DNA from: SYOC01 sp035575235
GTDB taxonomy: Bacteria > Desulfobacterota > Binatia > Bin18
DNA: 17,702 bases
Direction: 5' to 3'
Assembly: GCA_035575235.1 (NCBI GenBank)
Contig: DATLYA010000263.1
Span: 1 to 17,702 of the forward strand
The stretch's first letter is position 1. Each line of letters starts with the position of its first letter. Below are positions 1-7,994 of this stretch, in pieces. The position numbers and the translations under genes are program-made. Under the pieces are notes generated by a model. That model was not told the origin of the DNA. It worked only from the letters and a program-made list of their open reading frames with translations, and did no database searches.

Positions 1-199
1 AGCCGACAACAGGTTCGCCCAGATATCATAGCTGAACGCGAGCCCCCAGGCGTGCGGCCCGGTCGTGGCCTGCGTCTGCGCCGTCTGGATGCGATTCAGC
101 TCGTCGTAGGTGAACCGCTGGCTCCGCGCTGGCTCGCGGTGGTTGGTGATCCGCGCCACATTGCCGTTGTTGGATGCCCTTTCGATTCAGATTGTGGCT
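1..199 (-). pseudogene. Rhs/YD-repeat core fragment, runs off left edge
   Basis: The minus strand reads an Rhs core segment with the motifs NNGNVARITNH, RFTYDELNRIQTA and GLAFSYDIWANLLSA, which are typical YD-repeat shell sequence of polymorphic toxins. The frame is closed just upstream by a TGA at about position 205 and no start codon is present, so this is an internal piece and not a gene start. It continues beyond position 1. The sequence just upstream contains a possible Rhs-like stretch (DLSHNL) in another frame, which suggests a small frameshift. By family knowledge an intact Rhs protein is over 1000 aa. Here it is a decayed or interrupted copy, possibly the continuation of the core scrap at 1330-1458. 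Confidence 0.75.
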
Positions 200-285
200 C
201 AGGTCCGGAACCAGGCCAATTGTTTAGACCCTATCCACACAGCGAACGGTTACAGGAGCTGGCTCGTTATTGAATAGACCTGTGT
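200..285. other. short non-coding gap between Rhs scrap and immunity gene
   Basis: I see no gene here. It contains the region just downstream of the immunity gene at 286-888 and possible degenerate Rhs sequence. No clear terminator hairpin was found. Confidence 0.4.
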
Positions 286-888
286 CTAGCGCCGTGCTTT
301 GGTGAAGTGTCGTGACCCAGCAGGCGCTTTTGGCCGGGCATGCTGTTTGCCGATCACGTCCAGCCATTCCTTCGTTCTGGGCGGGATGAAGTTCGGCAAC
401 AAGTAACCGCCTTTCTCAAAGAACTCATAGGCTGCTGGTCCGAGGTAGCCCCCCAACCCTGTCGGGTTCCGGCGGAAGTTCTTTTTTATCCATCGCACGA
501 GAGTCTCAAACCATTGTTGGAACTCGGGAGGTTTCCCCAAGTCCGCATCAAAGATCCCATATAAGCGACCCTGACCGAGCGCCGGCTTTCCTCTCCAGGT
601 CGCATGGAACGAACTTGAAAACTCCAAGACCGGCATTCGAATGAGGTCCACGGTGTAATATGGCCCCATGCGTGACTCCGGCACCCACTCACGCTCTAAG
701 CTTGGCAGGATTCTGCGGTTCCAGAGGCAAAGTATTTCGCGGTCATCGGCGGCGATGTCAGCAACAGGTTCGACCACAGCAGTATGCGCATCTCTGAGGG
801 TCACGACTACAGGGTCGCGCTGCTGAACAAAATGAAAAAAGGCATCGCGGTCCTCAGCTAACATGTAAAAATGTATTTGCCGTCCCAT
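286..888 (-). CDS. putative immunity protein of the Rhs toxin module at 932-1330
   Basis: A 200-aa soluble protein starting MGRQIHFYML. I chose the ATG at 888 because an AAGGAG ribosome-binding site lies 8 nt upstream. A longer open frame to 975 only overlaps the toxin gene in another frame. There is no signal peptide or membrane segment. The protein is rich in aromatic residues (HFYM, FFHFVQQ, GPYYTVDLI, GGYLLPNF). I recall similar MGRQI-starting hypothetical proteins but cannot name a family. It lies directly behind a toxin tail on the same strand, where the cognate immunity gene normally sits in Rhs loci. With the toxin frameshift repaired, the toxin would stop 2 nt before this start. The immunity role is inferred from position only. 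The frame is intact although the toxin is broken. Confidence 0.7.
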   Translation of the reverse strand: MGRQIHFYMLAEDRDAFFHFVQQRDPVVVTLRDAHTAVVEPVADIAADDREILCLWNRRILPSLEREWVPESRMGPYYTVDLIRMPVLEFSSSFHATWRGKPALGQGRLYGIFDADLGKPPEFQQWFETLVRWIKKNFRRNPTGLGGYLGPAAYEFFEKGGYLLPNFIPPRTKEWLDVIGKQHARPKAPAGSRHFTKARR

Positions 889-890
889 TC

Positions 891-1330
891 CTACTGCTCC
901 TTCAGTGGGCGCACTGGAACCATTTGGGGTTTTACCCGGTAGCCTTCTCGATATCTCGAGCAGCTCTGACTTCACGCGCGGGAGGAGTGCCGTTCTTGTT
1001 TGGCCGAATGACCTGTACGGCCTCTTTGAGTTTGTCGTTCACTATGCGAGCAGCATCTATGCGCCGAGAGCTCTTTTCTCCGCCAGGGGTCTTGACAGTA
1101 ACTTCTGTTCTCCCTTCTTTTCCGAACTTGGCTGCTTCTTCTTTGACCGTTTGCCGGTGGTCAGGCTTTCCTAGGCTACCAAACGGGTTCCTAGCTTTGC
1201 CAGCCGACCTCTCGGCGTCGGCCACATTGTCTGCGGTTCGGGCTGCGTCGAGGGCATCGTCGACCTTGTCGGCAGCCCGCGCAGCTTTGATCGCTGCACC
1301 GGTGCCACACTGCAGGCCTGCGCAAAGTCG
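891..1330 (-). pseudogene. Rhs C-terminal toxin domain (REase-like?), frameshifted
   Basis: Minus-strand frame with an alanine-rich pre-toxin helix (AAIKAARAADKVDDALDAAR), then NPFGSLGKPDH, a strand region TEVTVKTPGGEKSSRRIDAAR and the tail GTPPAREVRAARDIEKATG. This pattern resembles C-terminal domains of Rhs proteins that I associate with restriction-endonuclease-fold toxins, but the family name is not certain. The frame hits TAA at 932-934. Adding one base near 935-937 lets it continue KPQMVPVRPLKEQ and stop at 891-893, right before the next gene, so a single-base deletion is likely. No start codon with a ribosome-binding site is seen. The module was probably once fused to an Rhs core, and the core scrap upstream is in a different frame. 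Confidence 0.65.
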
Positions 1331-1458
1331 CTGACCGTGCCATTGAAGCAGTACTCAAAATCGAGCACCACACCGTTCGTCGACCAGGCGCGCAGGTTGG
1401 TGGGTTGCAGCCGGCTGTTGAAATGACCTTCCCGCATCAATCCATCGCTGCAAGGCAA
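1330..1458 (-). pseudogene. Rhs core scrap (NSRLQPT motif)
   Basis: The minus strand encodes FNSRLQPTNLRAWSTNG followed by VVLDFEYCFNG. The YNSRLQPT-type motif is a recurrent landmark in the core of long Rhs proteins. The piece has no proper start, and the toxin tail that follows is read in another frame, so the junction lies roughly between 1310 and 1360. In intact homologues this motif is soon followed by an NNGNV...ITN...FTYD segment, which here appears about 1.1 kb further on at 1-199. It is therefore either an interrupted core or the join of two different copies. Confidence 0.6.
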
Positions 1459-1488
1459 GGCTCTGATAGTTGTAGGAACCGGAGATGG

Positions 1489-1749
1489 CTAGACGAGTTC
1501 TTTCTCGGGGTCTATCTTATTCAAGCCTATCGAATCTAAGGAGATCCCAAAGGCAGCCGCCTGATTCTGCAGCAGACTAATGACCTCTCTGTACGCCGCC
1601 AGTCGGCCGTCATGAAAATCACGGTCCGATTTCTTCTTGGCCGCATCCCTTTCCCTTTTCGCTTCTCGTGCGTCTTCCAAGATCAGAGCAACCAAGTCCA
1701 GAAGGTAGTTTTCAAGCGTGCGAGGGGAATTGCTTCCTGGTGCTCTCAT
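1489..1749 (-). CDS. small putative immunity protein of the orphan Rhs module
   Basis: An 86-aa charged helical protein (ENYLLDLVALILEDAREAKR, then RDFHDGRLAAYREVISLLQ, QAAAFGISLDSIGL). No signal peptide or membrane segment. Its ATG overlaps the stop of the upstream toxin-like gene by 4 nt (ATGA at 1746-1749), so translation is probably coupled. The GRLxAYxEVISLLxNQAxAFGI pattern is one I recall from small hypothetical proteins next to Rhs tails, without a named function. Immunity is inferred from tight coupling to a toxin candidate. An adaptor role is the alternative. Confidence 0.65.
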   Translation of the reverse strand: MRAPGSNSPRTLENYLLDLVALILEDAREAKRERDAAKKKSDRDFHDGRLAAYREVISLLQNQAAAFGISLDSIGLNKIDPEKELV

Positions 1750-2351
1750 TTTGCCTGGACCTCTTTGAGCACTTTAAGCTTCTCTAGGATTTCCTTTTGT
1801 TCTTTTTGGCGTTCCATCTGTTTTTGCCAAATCTTCTTAATTTGGGCTTGTCGCTCTGAAGTAAGCTTATTCCAATTCTTGACATATTTCTCCTGGTTGT
1901 TGATTTTGTCTTGATGCGCAGCTATTTGTTTGCCTAAGGACTTGATCCCAAATTGGATCTCGCCAACACTTCGAGTGGCGTACTCCGCCAGAAAGCCAAA
2001 ATGTTTACCACCTTGGAGGGCATTCGCAAAGACCTTTGAAGATGCAGCGGCATGTTGGAGGGCTTTTTCACCAAATTCGTGAACCACCCGGAGTAACCTT
2101 CCATAACCTCCTCCTGGAAGTGCCAGGCCAACGAGGAAACCCCCAACAGCGAGCTTTTTCTCAGTGATGCTACTTTGCGAGCTCAGAAGCGTTTTGGCGG
2201 TATCATAGGCATCGTATGCCGCGAGTCCAACTTCGATGCCGACCCATACAGCAATACAGATAGGGCAATGGCCATCGGGGTCGGTGTAGTTCAGCGGGTT
2301 GTTGAGTAGGACGTGCTTCCGGATCGCAGCTCGTCCCTCTTGAACCCTCAT
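1746..2351 (-). CDS. orphan Rhs C-terminal toxin module
   Basis: A 201-aa frame. Residues 1-15 are unrelated to Rhs. From about residue 16 it reads LNNPLNYTDPDGH, the conserved end of the Rhs shell where the variable toxin begins. A hydrophobic glycine-rich stretch follows (ICIAVWVGIEVGLAAYDAYD, then GFLVGLALPGGGYG), then a helical charged tail (EFGEKALQHAA, EKYVKNWNKLTSERQAQIKK, EQKEILEKLKVLKEVQ). The EKYVxxWN...W...RQxEQxEILE arrangement is familiar from Rhs tails, but I cannot assign an activity. The main body of the shell is missing, so this looks like a silent tip cassette. Its ATG overlaps the preceding gene's stop by 4 nt (2348-2351), so it could be translated without a shell, or the overlap may be accidental. 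Confidence 0.6.
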   Translation of the reverse strand: MRVQEGRAAIRKHVLLNNPLNYTDPDGHCPICIAVWVGIEVGLAAYDAYDTAKTLLSSQSSITEKKLAVGGFLVGLALPGGGYGRLLRVVHEFGEKALQHAAASSKVFANALQGGKHFGFLAEYATRSVGEIQFGIKSLGKQIAAHQDKINNQEKYVKNWNKLTSERQAQIKKIWQKQMERQKEQKEILEKLKVLKEVQAK

Positions 2352-2767
2352 CGTTTTGCAGTGATGCTTGCCATTTCGCGATCAACGCTCTTGATGAGAC
2401 GACGCAGTCCGGTGAAATCGTCGGCGGAGGATCTGCGTTTCCCTTTGCCCCGCACTTTCTTGGTAAGGGACTTCTCCAATCTCGGCAGTAATCTTTTCAA
2501 GCTCCGGAGGTGATACTGAGCTTCAAACAGCAGCGAGACGTCGAACTTGACGAGCAAGTCGAGAAGCTCATCGCTGTCCTGTGGGCCGCGCAGCTTAACC
2601 AAGCGCCTCAGGTTCCGGCGATGGGTAATCCCGATGGTATAAAGGTCCGCCAAGTCGACCGCAATGCTGGAGATTACGCTTTGAGGTACCCCGCGGCAGA
2701 TCTTGCGCAGGGTTGTCCCAATCTGGTTCGCAAGCATTACATTCCTTCGCACATCTTCTCTGTTCAT
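2348..2767 (-). CDS. putative immunity protein of the IS-truncated Rhs tail
   Basis: A 139-aa basic, mostly helical protein without signal peptide or membrane segments. It has two leucine- and arginine-rich stretches (HRRNLRRLVKLR and YHLRSLKRLLPRLEKSL) and a lysine-rich linker (KKVRGKGKRR). The family is not recognised. The start ATG overlaps the stop of the upstream toxin tail by 4 nt (2764-2767), and its stop overlaps the next module's ATG by 4 nt. In Rhs loci the gene coupled directly behind the toxin end is usually its immunity gene, which is the basis for the call. Confidence 0.6.
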   Translation of the reverse strand: MNREDVRRNVMLANQIGTTLRKICRGVPQSVISSIAVDLADLYTIGITHRRNLRRLVKLRGPQDSDELLDLLVKFDVSLLFEAQYHLRSLKRLLPRLEKSLTKKVRGKGKRRSSADDFTGLRRLIKSVDREMASITAKR

Positions 2768-3252
2768 AGTCTACTCACTATGCCTTCGATCGTCCGGATT
2801 AGCTGGTAAGCATCTTCTCGGGCCTTTGTCGGAAGGCGATCAGCCAAACGCTTTGCCCGGTCAAGAAAAGCCTCTATGTCTCTCTTCCACTTGTTCCTAT
2901 TAGGATCGCTCGGGCCTGCGTCCTGCAACTTCCTTACATGCGCCCAAGCAGCCTCAATCAACCCTGCTGCGTTTACCGCGAGGGCCTTAGTGTTCTCAGC
3001 AGCTATGGTGTGCCCAAGAGCTACAAGGAGCAAACCACCTCCGACAATATCGGCCGGCCCCGGGAAGGGCGAGTCGGATACGGCAAACGTTATCGCGAGC
3101 GGGAGTGCTGCCACCAAGGGAGCCACTTCCACCGGTTCGCTCACCATGGCCTGCGGGATAATAACACTGCCATCCTCACGAATGTTCGGATCGAAAAGTA
3201 CGGCGGTGAAAGTGCCCCGCGGAGTGGTGATCGAAATCGCTCCGTCCTCCCC
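2764..3252 (-). pseudogene. Rhs C-terminal toxin tail truncated by an insertion sequence
   Basis: The frame is open from the IS boundary at 3252 to TGA at 2764, giving 162 residues. It starts GEDGAISITTPRGTFTAVLF, then DPNIREDGSVIIPQA, an alanine- and glycine-rich hydrophobic stretch (VAALPLAITFAV and GGGLLLVALGHTIAA), then a charged helical end (HVRKLQDAGPSDPNRNKWKRD, split around FLDRAKRLADRLP). An ATG at 3147 lies inside this continuous frame and is not a convincing real start. The helical end after a hydrophobic linker resembles Rhs toxin tails, activity unknown. The 5' part of the gene is gone: the terminal repeat of an IS407-type element begins at 3253. Confidence 0.6.
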
Positions 3253-3280
3253 TGACCTGCTCCCCGAAAACTAGTCCAAG
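3253..3280 (+). repeat. left terminal inverted repeat of an IS3/IS407-type element
   Basis: The sequence from 3253 begins TGACCTGCTCCCCGAAAAC and continues into TAGTCCA, the usual end of IS407-group elements. An orfA remnant lies about 70 nt inside. No matching right end was found before hsdM, so only the left part of the element survives. Confidence 0.65.
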
Positions 3281-3347
3281 CAAAATGTAGCTCCTCTGGG
3301 GTAAAAGAGCCAGCTCCGCAACTGCGGAACTGGCGCCAGGAGGAGCG

Positions 3348-3617
3348 ACGAGGAAGCGAAGCCGGTTCCGTGAAGAGCAGATCATCGGAGTGTTGCAGGA
3401 AGCCGAGGCGGGCGTGCCCATCGCCGAGCTGTGTCGGCGGGTGGGGGTGAGCGATGTGACCTTCTATCGCTGGAAGGCGAAGTAGGGCGGGTTGGAGGTA
3501 GACGAGGCGCGGCGGCTGCGGCAGTTGGAGGAGGAGAACCGGCGGCTGAAGCAGATCGTGGCCGAGCAGACGCTGGACCTGCAGGCGCTGAAGGCGGTAG
3601 TGGGAAAAAAGTTCTAA
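3348..3617 (+). pseudogene. IS407-type orfA (HTH_Tnp_1), start lost and internal stop
   Basis: Reads RKRSRFREEQIIGVLQEAEA, then AELCRRVGVSDVTFYRWKAK, a stop, GGLEVDEARRLRQLEEENRR and a leucine-zipper helix ending VVGKKF with TAA at 3615-3617. This is the standard 89-aa OrfA of IS407-like elements, a helix-turn-helix plus coiled coil that binds the IS ends. Two lesions are visible: the codon at 3348-3350, well placed behind a GGAGG site, is ACG where ATG is expected, and a TAG at 3483-3485 interrupts the frame where homologues have a Tyr codon. The gene is dead. Confidence 0.8.
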
Positions 3618-3639
3618 CGCCCGCTGCCGCGGCGGCGGC

Positions 3640-3909
3640 CGCGGATGCCCAGCTAGGCGCCGCCGGAGCTGGAACGGAAGATTCGGGAGAGGACCGAGCA
3701 GTTCCCCAGCTACAGCTACCTGCGCCTCAGCCAACAGCTGCGGCTGGTGGGCGTGGGCGCCTCGCCGGCGGCGGTGCGTGGCGTCTGGCAGCGGCACGGG
3801 CTGCTGGGGCGCTACCAGTGGCTGCTGTGGCTGGAGCGTAAGCTGGATTTTGAGGAAGTGGCGCGGAGAGTGTTCCACCGCCTGCGGGGCCAGGAAGAAG
3901 CACTACGTT
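3640..3909 (+). pseudogene. integrase-type transposase N-terminal HTH scrap
   Basis: After a TAG the frame reads PPELERKIRERTEQFPSYSY, then LRLSQQLRLVGVGASPAAVR and GVWQRHGLLGRYQWLLWLERK. The pattern of a short helix, YxxxRxxxxL, SPxxVRxVWxRHGLxxRYxxLL is the N-terminal HTH of DDE integrase-like transposases (IS481/IS3-like, not IS407 OrfB). It ends in TGA at about 3907-3909 with no DDE catalytic domain. It lies directly behind the orfA remnant, so two different elements were joined. Confidence 0.55.
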
Positions 3910-4026
3910 GAGTCCATTTACACGCCGCATATATGCACCAGGAAGAGGGGGCACAAGGGAAACCACAGGTGCGGGCGCAGCAAGTGCCGTGCGGAGTGGC
4001 CTAAAAGGATTCGGCGGAAATCATGA
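3910..4026 (+). CDS. small Cys/His-rich ORF end, possibly zinc-binding
   Basis: The frame ending at TGA 4024-4026 carries IYTPHICTRKRGHKGNHRC followed by GRSKCRAEWPKR. The CxxxxGHxGxHxC...C spacing looks like a small zinc-ribbon-type motif seen in phage and hypothetical proteins. The open frame extends left to an ATG at 3778, but that part overlaps the transposase scrap in another frame, so the true start is unclear or lost. The stop overlaps the ATG of the next small ORF by 4 nt (ATGA). No function can be stated. Confidence 0.3.
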   Translation, partial: ESIYTPHICTRKRGHKGNHRCGRSKCRAEWPKRIRRKS

Positions 4027-4121
4027 AGGCACTTCTGGATTTCACCAAAATCGCCGTCCGCGCCTTCCACCGCGAGTTCGGGAGGCAATTCCGCAAGGCC
4101 TGCCACCGCAAGAACCGGCAG
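4023..4121 (+). CDS. very small basic ORF upstream of hsdM
   Basis: Encodes about 32 residues, MKALLDFTKIAVRAFHREFG then RQFRKACHRKNRQ, with a strong positive charge and amphipathic character. The ATG overlaps the stop of the Cys/His-rich ORF by 4 nt, which hints at coupled translation. There is no homologue I recognise. It may be a chance ORF. Confidence 0.25.
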
Positions 4122-4164
4122 TAATCATCGCCACACGCGTATCGTTCTATGGGGTAATGTTGCT

Positions 4165-4170
4165 TATAAT
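4165..4170 (+). promoter_or_regulatory. -10 box of the RM operon promoter
   Basis: A perfect TATAAT (inside TGCTTATAAT) lies 8 nt before the hsdM ATG at 4179. The -35 region is weak (TCGTTC at 4142-4147 with a 17-nt spacer). If used, transcription would start at or within 1-2 nt of the ATG, giving a leaderless mRNA. No ribosome-binding site is present between the box and the ATG, which agrees. Confidence 0.5.
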
Positions 4171-4178
4171 ATACGGCG

Positions 4179-5765
4179 ATGGCCCGAACAAAATCCAAAG
4201 CAACCAAGAAGAAAGCAGACAACGGAGCGAATCTTGGGTTCGAGGAGACGCTGTGGCGGGCAGCCGACAAGCTGCGCGGCCACATGGACGCCGCCGAGTA
4301 CAAGCACGTCGTCCTCGGCCTGATCTTCCTGAAGTACATCTCCGATGCCTTCCAGGAGCGCTACGAGGCGCTGAAGAAGGAACCCTACGCTGACCCCGAA
4401 GACCGTGACGAGTACACAGCCGAGAACGTCTTCTGGGTTCCCAAGCAGGCCCGTTGGTCATACCTTCAAGCCAACGCGAAACAGCCCACCATCGGCAAGC
4501 TGATTGATGACGCGATGGAGGCCATCGAAAAGGCCAATCCGAGCCTGAAAGGCGTTCTTCCGAAGGAGTACAACAAGCCAGAGCTGGACAAACACCGTCT
4601 GGGCGAATTAGTCGACCTCATTTCCGACATCGGCCTGGGCGGCAAAGAAAACCGTGCTAAGGACATCCTGGGTCGCGTCTACGAATACTTCCTGGGGAAG
4701 TTCGCCAGCGCCGAGGGCAAGAAGGGCGGCGAATTCTACACGCCGCGCTGTATCGTCAAGCTGCTGGTGGAGATGATCGAGCCTTTCAAAGGCCGAGTGT
4801 ATGACCCCTGCTGCGGTTCGAGCGGCATGTTTGTCCAGTCGGTAGCGTTTATCGAAGCCCACGCGACCGGCAACGGTAACGGAGGCAGGGCCACGAGCGC
4901 GATCTCCATCTACGGTCAGGAGTCAAACCCCACCACGTGGAAACTCGCCAAGATGAACCTGGCCATCCGGGGCATCGAAGCCAATCTCGGTCCACACCAT
5001 GCCGATAGCTTCCACAACGACCTGCACAAAGACCTCAAGGCCGACTTCATCCTGGCCAATCCGCCGTTCAACATGAGCGACTGGGGCGGCGAGCGCCTGG
5101 AAAAAGACGTACGCTGGAAGTACGGTCGCCCGCCCGCCGGCAACGCCAACTTCGCCTGGGTGCAGCACATCATTCATCATCTGGCACCGAACGGTGTTGC
5201 CGGCTTCGTGCTGGCCAACGGTTCGATGTCCTCGAACCAGTCCGGCGAAGGCGAAATCCGCAAGAACATCATCGAGGCCGACCTGGTGGACTGCATGATT
5301 GCCCTGCCGCCGCGGCTTTTCTACGGTACCCAGATTCCCGCCTGCCTGTGGTTCCTGGCCCGCAACAAGGCCAACGGCAAATTCCGCGACCGGCGGCGTC
5401 AGACGCTGTTCATTGATGCTCGCAAGATGGGTCGCATGGTGGACCGCGTTCACCGCGAACTCACGGACGAAGAAATTCAGAAGATCGCCCGCACCTACCA
5501 CGCCTGGCGTGGCGAAAAGGACGCTGGCCAGTACGAGGACATTCCTGGCTTCTGCAAGAGCGCCACAACGGAACAGATCGCCGCTCACGGCTACATCCTC
5601 ACGCCGGGACGCTATGTGGGCGCGGCGGCTGTCGAGGACGACGGCGAGCCGTTCGAGGAGAAAATGAAGCGGCTCACGGCCACGCTCCGTGGGCAGTTGG
5701 AGGAGTCAGCCAAGCTGGAAAAGGCCATTTTGGCGAATCTCAAAAAGCTGGGCTTCGATGTTTGA
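4179..5765 (+). CDS. hsdM: type I restriction-modification N6-adenine methyltransferase subunit
   Basis: A 528-aa HsdM of normal length. With HsdS it methylates adenine in both strands of the target site, and with HsdR it forms the restriction complex. The N-terminal HsdM_N helical domain covers about residues 18-165 (FEETLWRAADKLRGHMDAAE, LGLIFLKYISDAF). The Rossmann methylase core follows: GEFYTP at 184-189, the SAM-binding motif DPCCGSSGMF at 209-218, and the catalytic NPPF at 294-297. The C-terminal part (to 528) ends in a coiled coil that contacts HsdS. It is the first gene of the operon. The start at 4179 is supported by the conserved N-terminus and by the -10 box just upstream. All catalytic motifs are intact. 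Confidence 0.95.
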   Translation: MARTKSKATKKKADNGANLGFEETLWRAADKLRGHMDAAEYKHVVLGLIFLKYISDAFQERYEALKKEPYADPEDRDEYTAENVFWVPKQARWSYLQANAKQPTIGKLIDDAMEAIEKANPSLKGVLPKEYNKPELDKHRLGELVDLISDIGLGGKENRAKDILGRVYEYFLGKFASAEGKKGGEFYTPRCIVKLLVEMIEPFKGRVYDPCCGSSGMFVQSVAFIEAHATGNGNGGRATSAISIYGQESNPTTWKLAKMNLAIRGIEANLGPHHADSFHNDLHKDLKADFILANPPFNMSDWGGERLEKDVRWKYGRPPAGNANFAWVQHIIHHLAPNGVAGFVLANGSMSSNQSGEGEIRKNIIEADLVDCMIALPPRLFYGTQIPACLWFLARNKANGKFRDRRRQTLFIDARKMGRMVDRVHRELTDEEIQKIARTYHAWRGEKDAGQYEDIPGFCKSATTEQIAAHGYILTPGRYVGAAAVEDDGEPFEEKMKRLTATLRGQLEESAKLEKAILANLKKLGFDV

Positions 5766-5777
5766 GGTGGTCGCGTT

Positions 5778-6116
5778 TTGCGAGCTCAAAGAGACGCAGA
5801 AAAGAGCTTGAGGTCACAAATTGTGACCTCAAGTCAGTGGGGCGGACGGCGGTATCCCCCGTACGCCTTTACCGAGCAGGGCGTGGCCATGCTCTCCAGC
5901 GTCCTGCGGAGCAAGCGGGCCGTACTGGTGAATATCGAAATCATGCGAGCGTTCGTACGGCTGCGGCGCATGCTCGCTTCCCACCGGGAGTTGCAGCGGC
6001 GACTGGACGAGCTCGAAAAGAAGTACGACGCCAAGTTCAAGGTCGTCTTCGACGCGATCCGCGAGCTGATGGCTCCACCAAAGAAAGAGCGGAAGCAGTT
6101 CGGGTTTCATCGCTGA
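5778..6116 (+). pseudogene. ORF6N-type protein, N-terminal domain missing
   Basis: The frame reads LRSQIVTSS, GGRRYPPYAFTEQGVAMLSS, VNIEIMRAFVRLRRMLASH and a C-terminal coiled coil (LDELEKKYDAKFKVVFDAI) ending KERKQFGFHR. This is the C-terminal half of ORF6N (phage/Bro-like DNA-binding) proteins that often lie between hsdM and hsdS. The N-terminal domain of roughly 90 residues is absent: homology starts at LRSQ, only 12 nt after hsdM and a short unrelated stretch. The only starts are TTG (5778) or later. The TGA at 6114-6116 overlaps the ribosome-binding site of hsdS (GAGGAG at 6115-6120), so it may still serve to couple translation. Confidence 0.75.
5807..5833. repeat. 27-bp perfect palindrome in the ORF6N remnant
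   Basis: Arms CTTGAGGTCACAA (5807-5819) and TTGTGACCTCAAG (5821-5833) are exact reverse complements around a single A at 5820. It covers the codons of LRSQIVTSS, exactly where recognisable ORF6N homology begins. It could form a hairpin in mRNA or be a dyad protein-binding site. The symmetry is far beyond chance. Confidence 0.8.
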
Positions 6117-6127
6117 GGAGCTGTGGC

Positions 6128-7500
<1,373 letters not shown>

Positions 7501-7504
<4 letters not shown>

Positions 7505-7989
7505 AGAAATCACGCAAGCTGACATTCCGAGAAGTCGCACAGCGAATCACAGGGTTTTCGACGCCGGTCTTTGGTGTAAGTTGGAACCCGCCCGAGAGCA
7601 GCCGCGAGATCGTTCGCCGACTCGTTGCCTTTCTCGAAGATCGCCGAGCACTCTACGCCGATTTCCATATGGAGTACAGCCCCTGGGTTGAGAGGTCTGT
7701 GCTGGAAATCCGGACCGAGCTTACCAATGCGCTGAAATCCTGCCCGGAAGAGGAACAACTCACGGGGCCCCTCCGGGCTATGCGAGCAGCCTGCCGCAAG
7801 TTTCTCGATGAGATGGGGCCTCCCAAAAGCAGAAGGAGGATGTTATATCCGCCCGAAGCGATGATGTGGCAGGCGCTCGGTGAGCTGAGAGGCGCTTTCG
7901 GATTGCATCTTGCCCGGCTTTGCGCCGCCTTCCGCGTTGACGTTGAGCCCGAGCTGGCCAATATCTTCCCTGCTGCCGAGGAGGATTGA
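7501..7989 (+). CDS. DUF6650-like protein of the RM operon
   Basis: A 162-aa soluble protein starting at GTG 7501, overlapping the hsdS stop by 4 nt (GTGA). The N-terminal motif FREVAQRITGFSTPVFGVSW followed by NPPESSREIVRRLVAFLEDR, and RAMRAACRKFLDE in the middle, match the pattern I know as DUF6650, a family of unknown function. The recognition is from memory. There is no catalytic motif, signal peptide or membrane segment. The second half (PPEAMMWQALGELRGAFGLH) is helical. Translational coupling to hsdS and the position inside the operon suggest an accessory role in the defence locus, either for the RM enzyme or for the Kiwa-like pair. Confidence 0.75.
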
Positions 7990-7994
7990 AGACC

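Larger units (their letters stand above)
3253..3617 (+). mobile_element. IS3-family (IS407 group) left-end remnant
   Basis: Contains the terminal repeat and the orfA remnant. orfB and the right end are absent, replaced after 3617 by an unrelated transposase scrap. No target duplication can be checked because one end is missing. Confidence 0.65.

Noticed and set aside
3141..3878. A 245-aa minus-strand open frame rich in Pro, Gln and Leu
   Set aside because: It is the antisense shadow of the GC-rich transposase remnants. Its composition is low-complexity and the plus strand gives recognisable transposase sequence.
4923..5588. A 221-aa minus-strand open frame inside hsdM
   Set aside because: Antisense of the methylase core, with no recognisable domain.
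5762..6127. In-frame N-terminal extension of HsdS
   Set aside because: This part reads the ORF6N remnant in the wrong frame and has no similarity to HsdS. ATG 6128 has a ribosome-binding site and starts a standard HsdS N-terminus.
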